DNA of 64,000 nucleotides, from positions 65,209,985 through 65,273,984 of the forward strand of contig OZ024833.1 in the NCBI GenBank assembly GCA_964016985.1, in the 5' to 3' direction. The notes beneath the pieces were generated by a model, which saw nothing but the letters and a program-made list of their open reading frames with translations, had not been told where the DNA came from and did not search any database. The stretch's first letter is position 1. Each line of letters begins with the position of its first letter. This document shows positions 55,401 through 58,400 of the stretch, one piece after another. This stretch comes from Anodontia alba (taxonomy: Eukaryota > Mollusca > Bivalvia > Lucinida > Lucinidae). Position numbers and translations under genes: made by a program.

Positions 55401-58400
55401 AGAAACTGACAACTGCCCTTCTTGAATCAGCGGAAGGGAGAGAATGACCGTAGAAAATATTTCATGATCAATCTCCACGAAAGAATGTTGCCGACCTCGG
55501 CAGGGGTTGAACCCGCGACCTCCTGGTCTCCAGTCGGGAGGCGCATCCAACTGAGCCACCGAGGCCACTTGTTTTAATGGTCTACAAGGAAAAGCTGATA
55601 GAATTTTTGAGACAAGGAACTGTGAAAACGTATGAAACTGATTTTTTTTAACCTCTGAATCTGTGATCATTAGCATAAAATGAATAATGCTATTATATGG
55701 TGGTGCTTTTTTGTATGAATTCATAACAATACTCCAGATTTATGGACCATTATCACAGTTACCCTAAATATTGGGACAGACGGGCCTGAGCAAACAAAGT
55801 AGACCCTGATCAGATGCTGCATTCTGCAGCATCTGATCAGGGTCTACATTGTTTGCCACTCATATAACAGTATTTTAGATAAGCTATTAAATGATCTTGC
55901 TCTATTTTTAGGACAAGTATGGTAAGGAGTTATTTATCTTTTTTTTTAATTAAGCTGAGGTTTTACAGCCCAGTCAACCCATTAAGGTCATGTCAAGCCG
56001 GTCAGTTTACCTAACCACACTTTTCTTGGTCAAGCTTAGTCCTCCAAGCAGTTAACCAGTACTTGGGCACAGAAACTGACAACTGCCAATCTTTAGAAAC
56101 TGACAACTGCCAATCTTGAATCAGCGGAAGGGAGAGAATGACAATACTAAATACTTCATGATCAATCTCCATGAAAGAATGTTGTCAGACTTGGTGGGGA
56201 TCGAACATGTAACCTCCTGATGACCAATTGCGAATGGTAAGGAGTCAAGGTGTCCCAATATTTAGGGTAAACAGGGTTGACTATTCTACCTTATTTCTCC
56301 AGGAAAACATGCTGCCTCATCAGAATCACTACAGAGATGTTTCTGCAATGCCATAATATTTCCAGATTTCAAGCTAATGAGTAGCCAAATAGATATTTAT
56401 TTCTCCACAAAAAATTATCATTTTTATTTCTACAAAAATCATATGTTGTGGGTACTCATTAGAAGTACTCCAGCATATGATTTTGTGGAGAAAAAAAAAT
56501 ATCAATTGTTTTTTTGTTTTTTTTTTTTTTTTGCAAAAAAAGCACCTTATCAATAGCTATTGCTTTCCTGTAGGAATAAGATTTTTCTTTTTAGCAGAAG
56601 TGCCTAATCTGGAGCATTTGGTATGACGTTCCCCAAGAAATGGAAGGATTTAGTACCAGCAGCCTATTATAGCCATTTTGTGTATTGCATGCTGGGTAAT
56701 TTCCATGTACAAGCAAAAGATGTCAATGAACAAAAAAAAAAGTAATAAAAACGAAATGGACTGTGATTAATTGTTTAGCAATCCCAGCTCAAGATGTCAC
56801 TTTTTTTCAATCAAAAAGTAATGATATTTTTTTCTCATTTTTCTACAAAAACATAGGTTGCGAGTACTCATTAGACGTGCCTCACTGAGGCACTTCTAAT
56901 GAGTACCCACAAGCTATGTTTATGAGGAGAAATCAGAAAAATATATACCTGGTACCCCCTATTATCAAGAGCTATGTCAATCATAAATAGTCATATAAAT
57001 AACAGGAGGGCCATGATGGCTCTATATCGCTCACCTGAACCATGTTATACAAAGCACTGCTAACACAGAAGTGGTTCTAAAGGACATGGTGACCTTGACC
57101 ATGACTGCTGCCCACAGGGTCATCTTCTGGTCATAAGAAACATCCCTATTATGTTTGAGGGTCCTAGCCCCATACATTGCCAAGTTATAAGCTTGTTTTG
57201 TATTAAAGGTCACTGACCTTTGCCCTCGGTGTCACCTACTGGTGAGGACCAACATCCCTTCTAAGTTTGAGTGTCCTGGCCCCAGGCACTGCCAAGTTAT
57301 CAAGCTTTTTAGTACTAAAGGTCATGGTGACCATGACCATGACCTTTGCCCTCGGTGTCATTTACTGGTAGGACCAACATCCCTTCTAAGATTGAGGGTC
57401 CTAGCCCCAAGCATTGCCAAGTTATCAAGCTTTTTAATATTAAAGGTCCTGGTGACCTTGACCTTTGCCCTCAGGATCATCTATTGGTGAGGACCAACAT
57501 CTCTAAGTTTGAGGGTCCTAACCATAAGCATTGCAGAATTGTAAGATTTTTTTGGTACTAAAGGTCACGGTGACCTCGACCGTTGACTTACAAAGGCTTT
57601 GCACTTTCAGACAAGAGGAGTTTTTAAGTTTTTTCCTATATAAGTATGTATGGGGCGGGGCCATTTTTGGCCCCAGGGCTACAATCTGAACAGTCTTGGC
57701 AGAAGTCCACTAGGTGAAGCTATGTACCAAATATCAAAGGCCCGGGCCTTCTGGTTTTTCAGATAAAAAAAGATTTTTGAAGGTTTCTCTAAATAAGTCT
57801 AGGTAAAAAAAGTCAGCCCTGGGGATGGGGCTATTTTTGGCCCCAGGGCAATACCTTAAACAATATTGGCAGAGGTCCACCAGGTATGTATCAAATATCA
57901 AAGACCTGGGCCTTCCGCTTTCAGACAAGATTTTTAAATTTTTTCTCTATATGGGTCTATGTAAAACATGTGACCCCCTGCGCGGGGCCATTTTTGACCC
58001 CAGGGCTATAATTTGAACAACTTTGGTAGAGGTCCACTAGATGAAGCTACATAAAAAAATATCAAAGACATGGGCCTTCTGGTTTCAGACAAGAAGATTT
58101 TTTTAAGTTTTCAGTTAAAAAATCTATTTTTAGCTCCTGTGACTTAGATGTGCAATGGACCGGAACCATTTGAACAATTTGAAAGAGGACCAACCAAGGA
58201 TCATTCCTGTGAAGTTTGGTCAAAATCCAATTAGTGGTTTAGGAGATGTCATTTGAAGAAACTGTTTATGGACGCACGCATGCACGGATGCACGGACTGA
58301 CACAGTGTGACACAACGGACGACGAACAAAATGTGATCACAAAAGTTCGCCTTATCACTACATGACAGGTGAGCTAACAAAAACAAAGAAAATGCTATAA

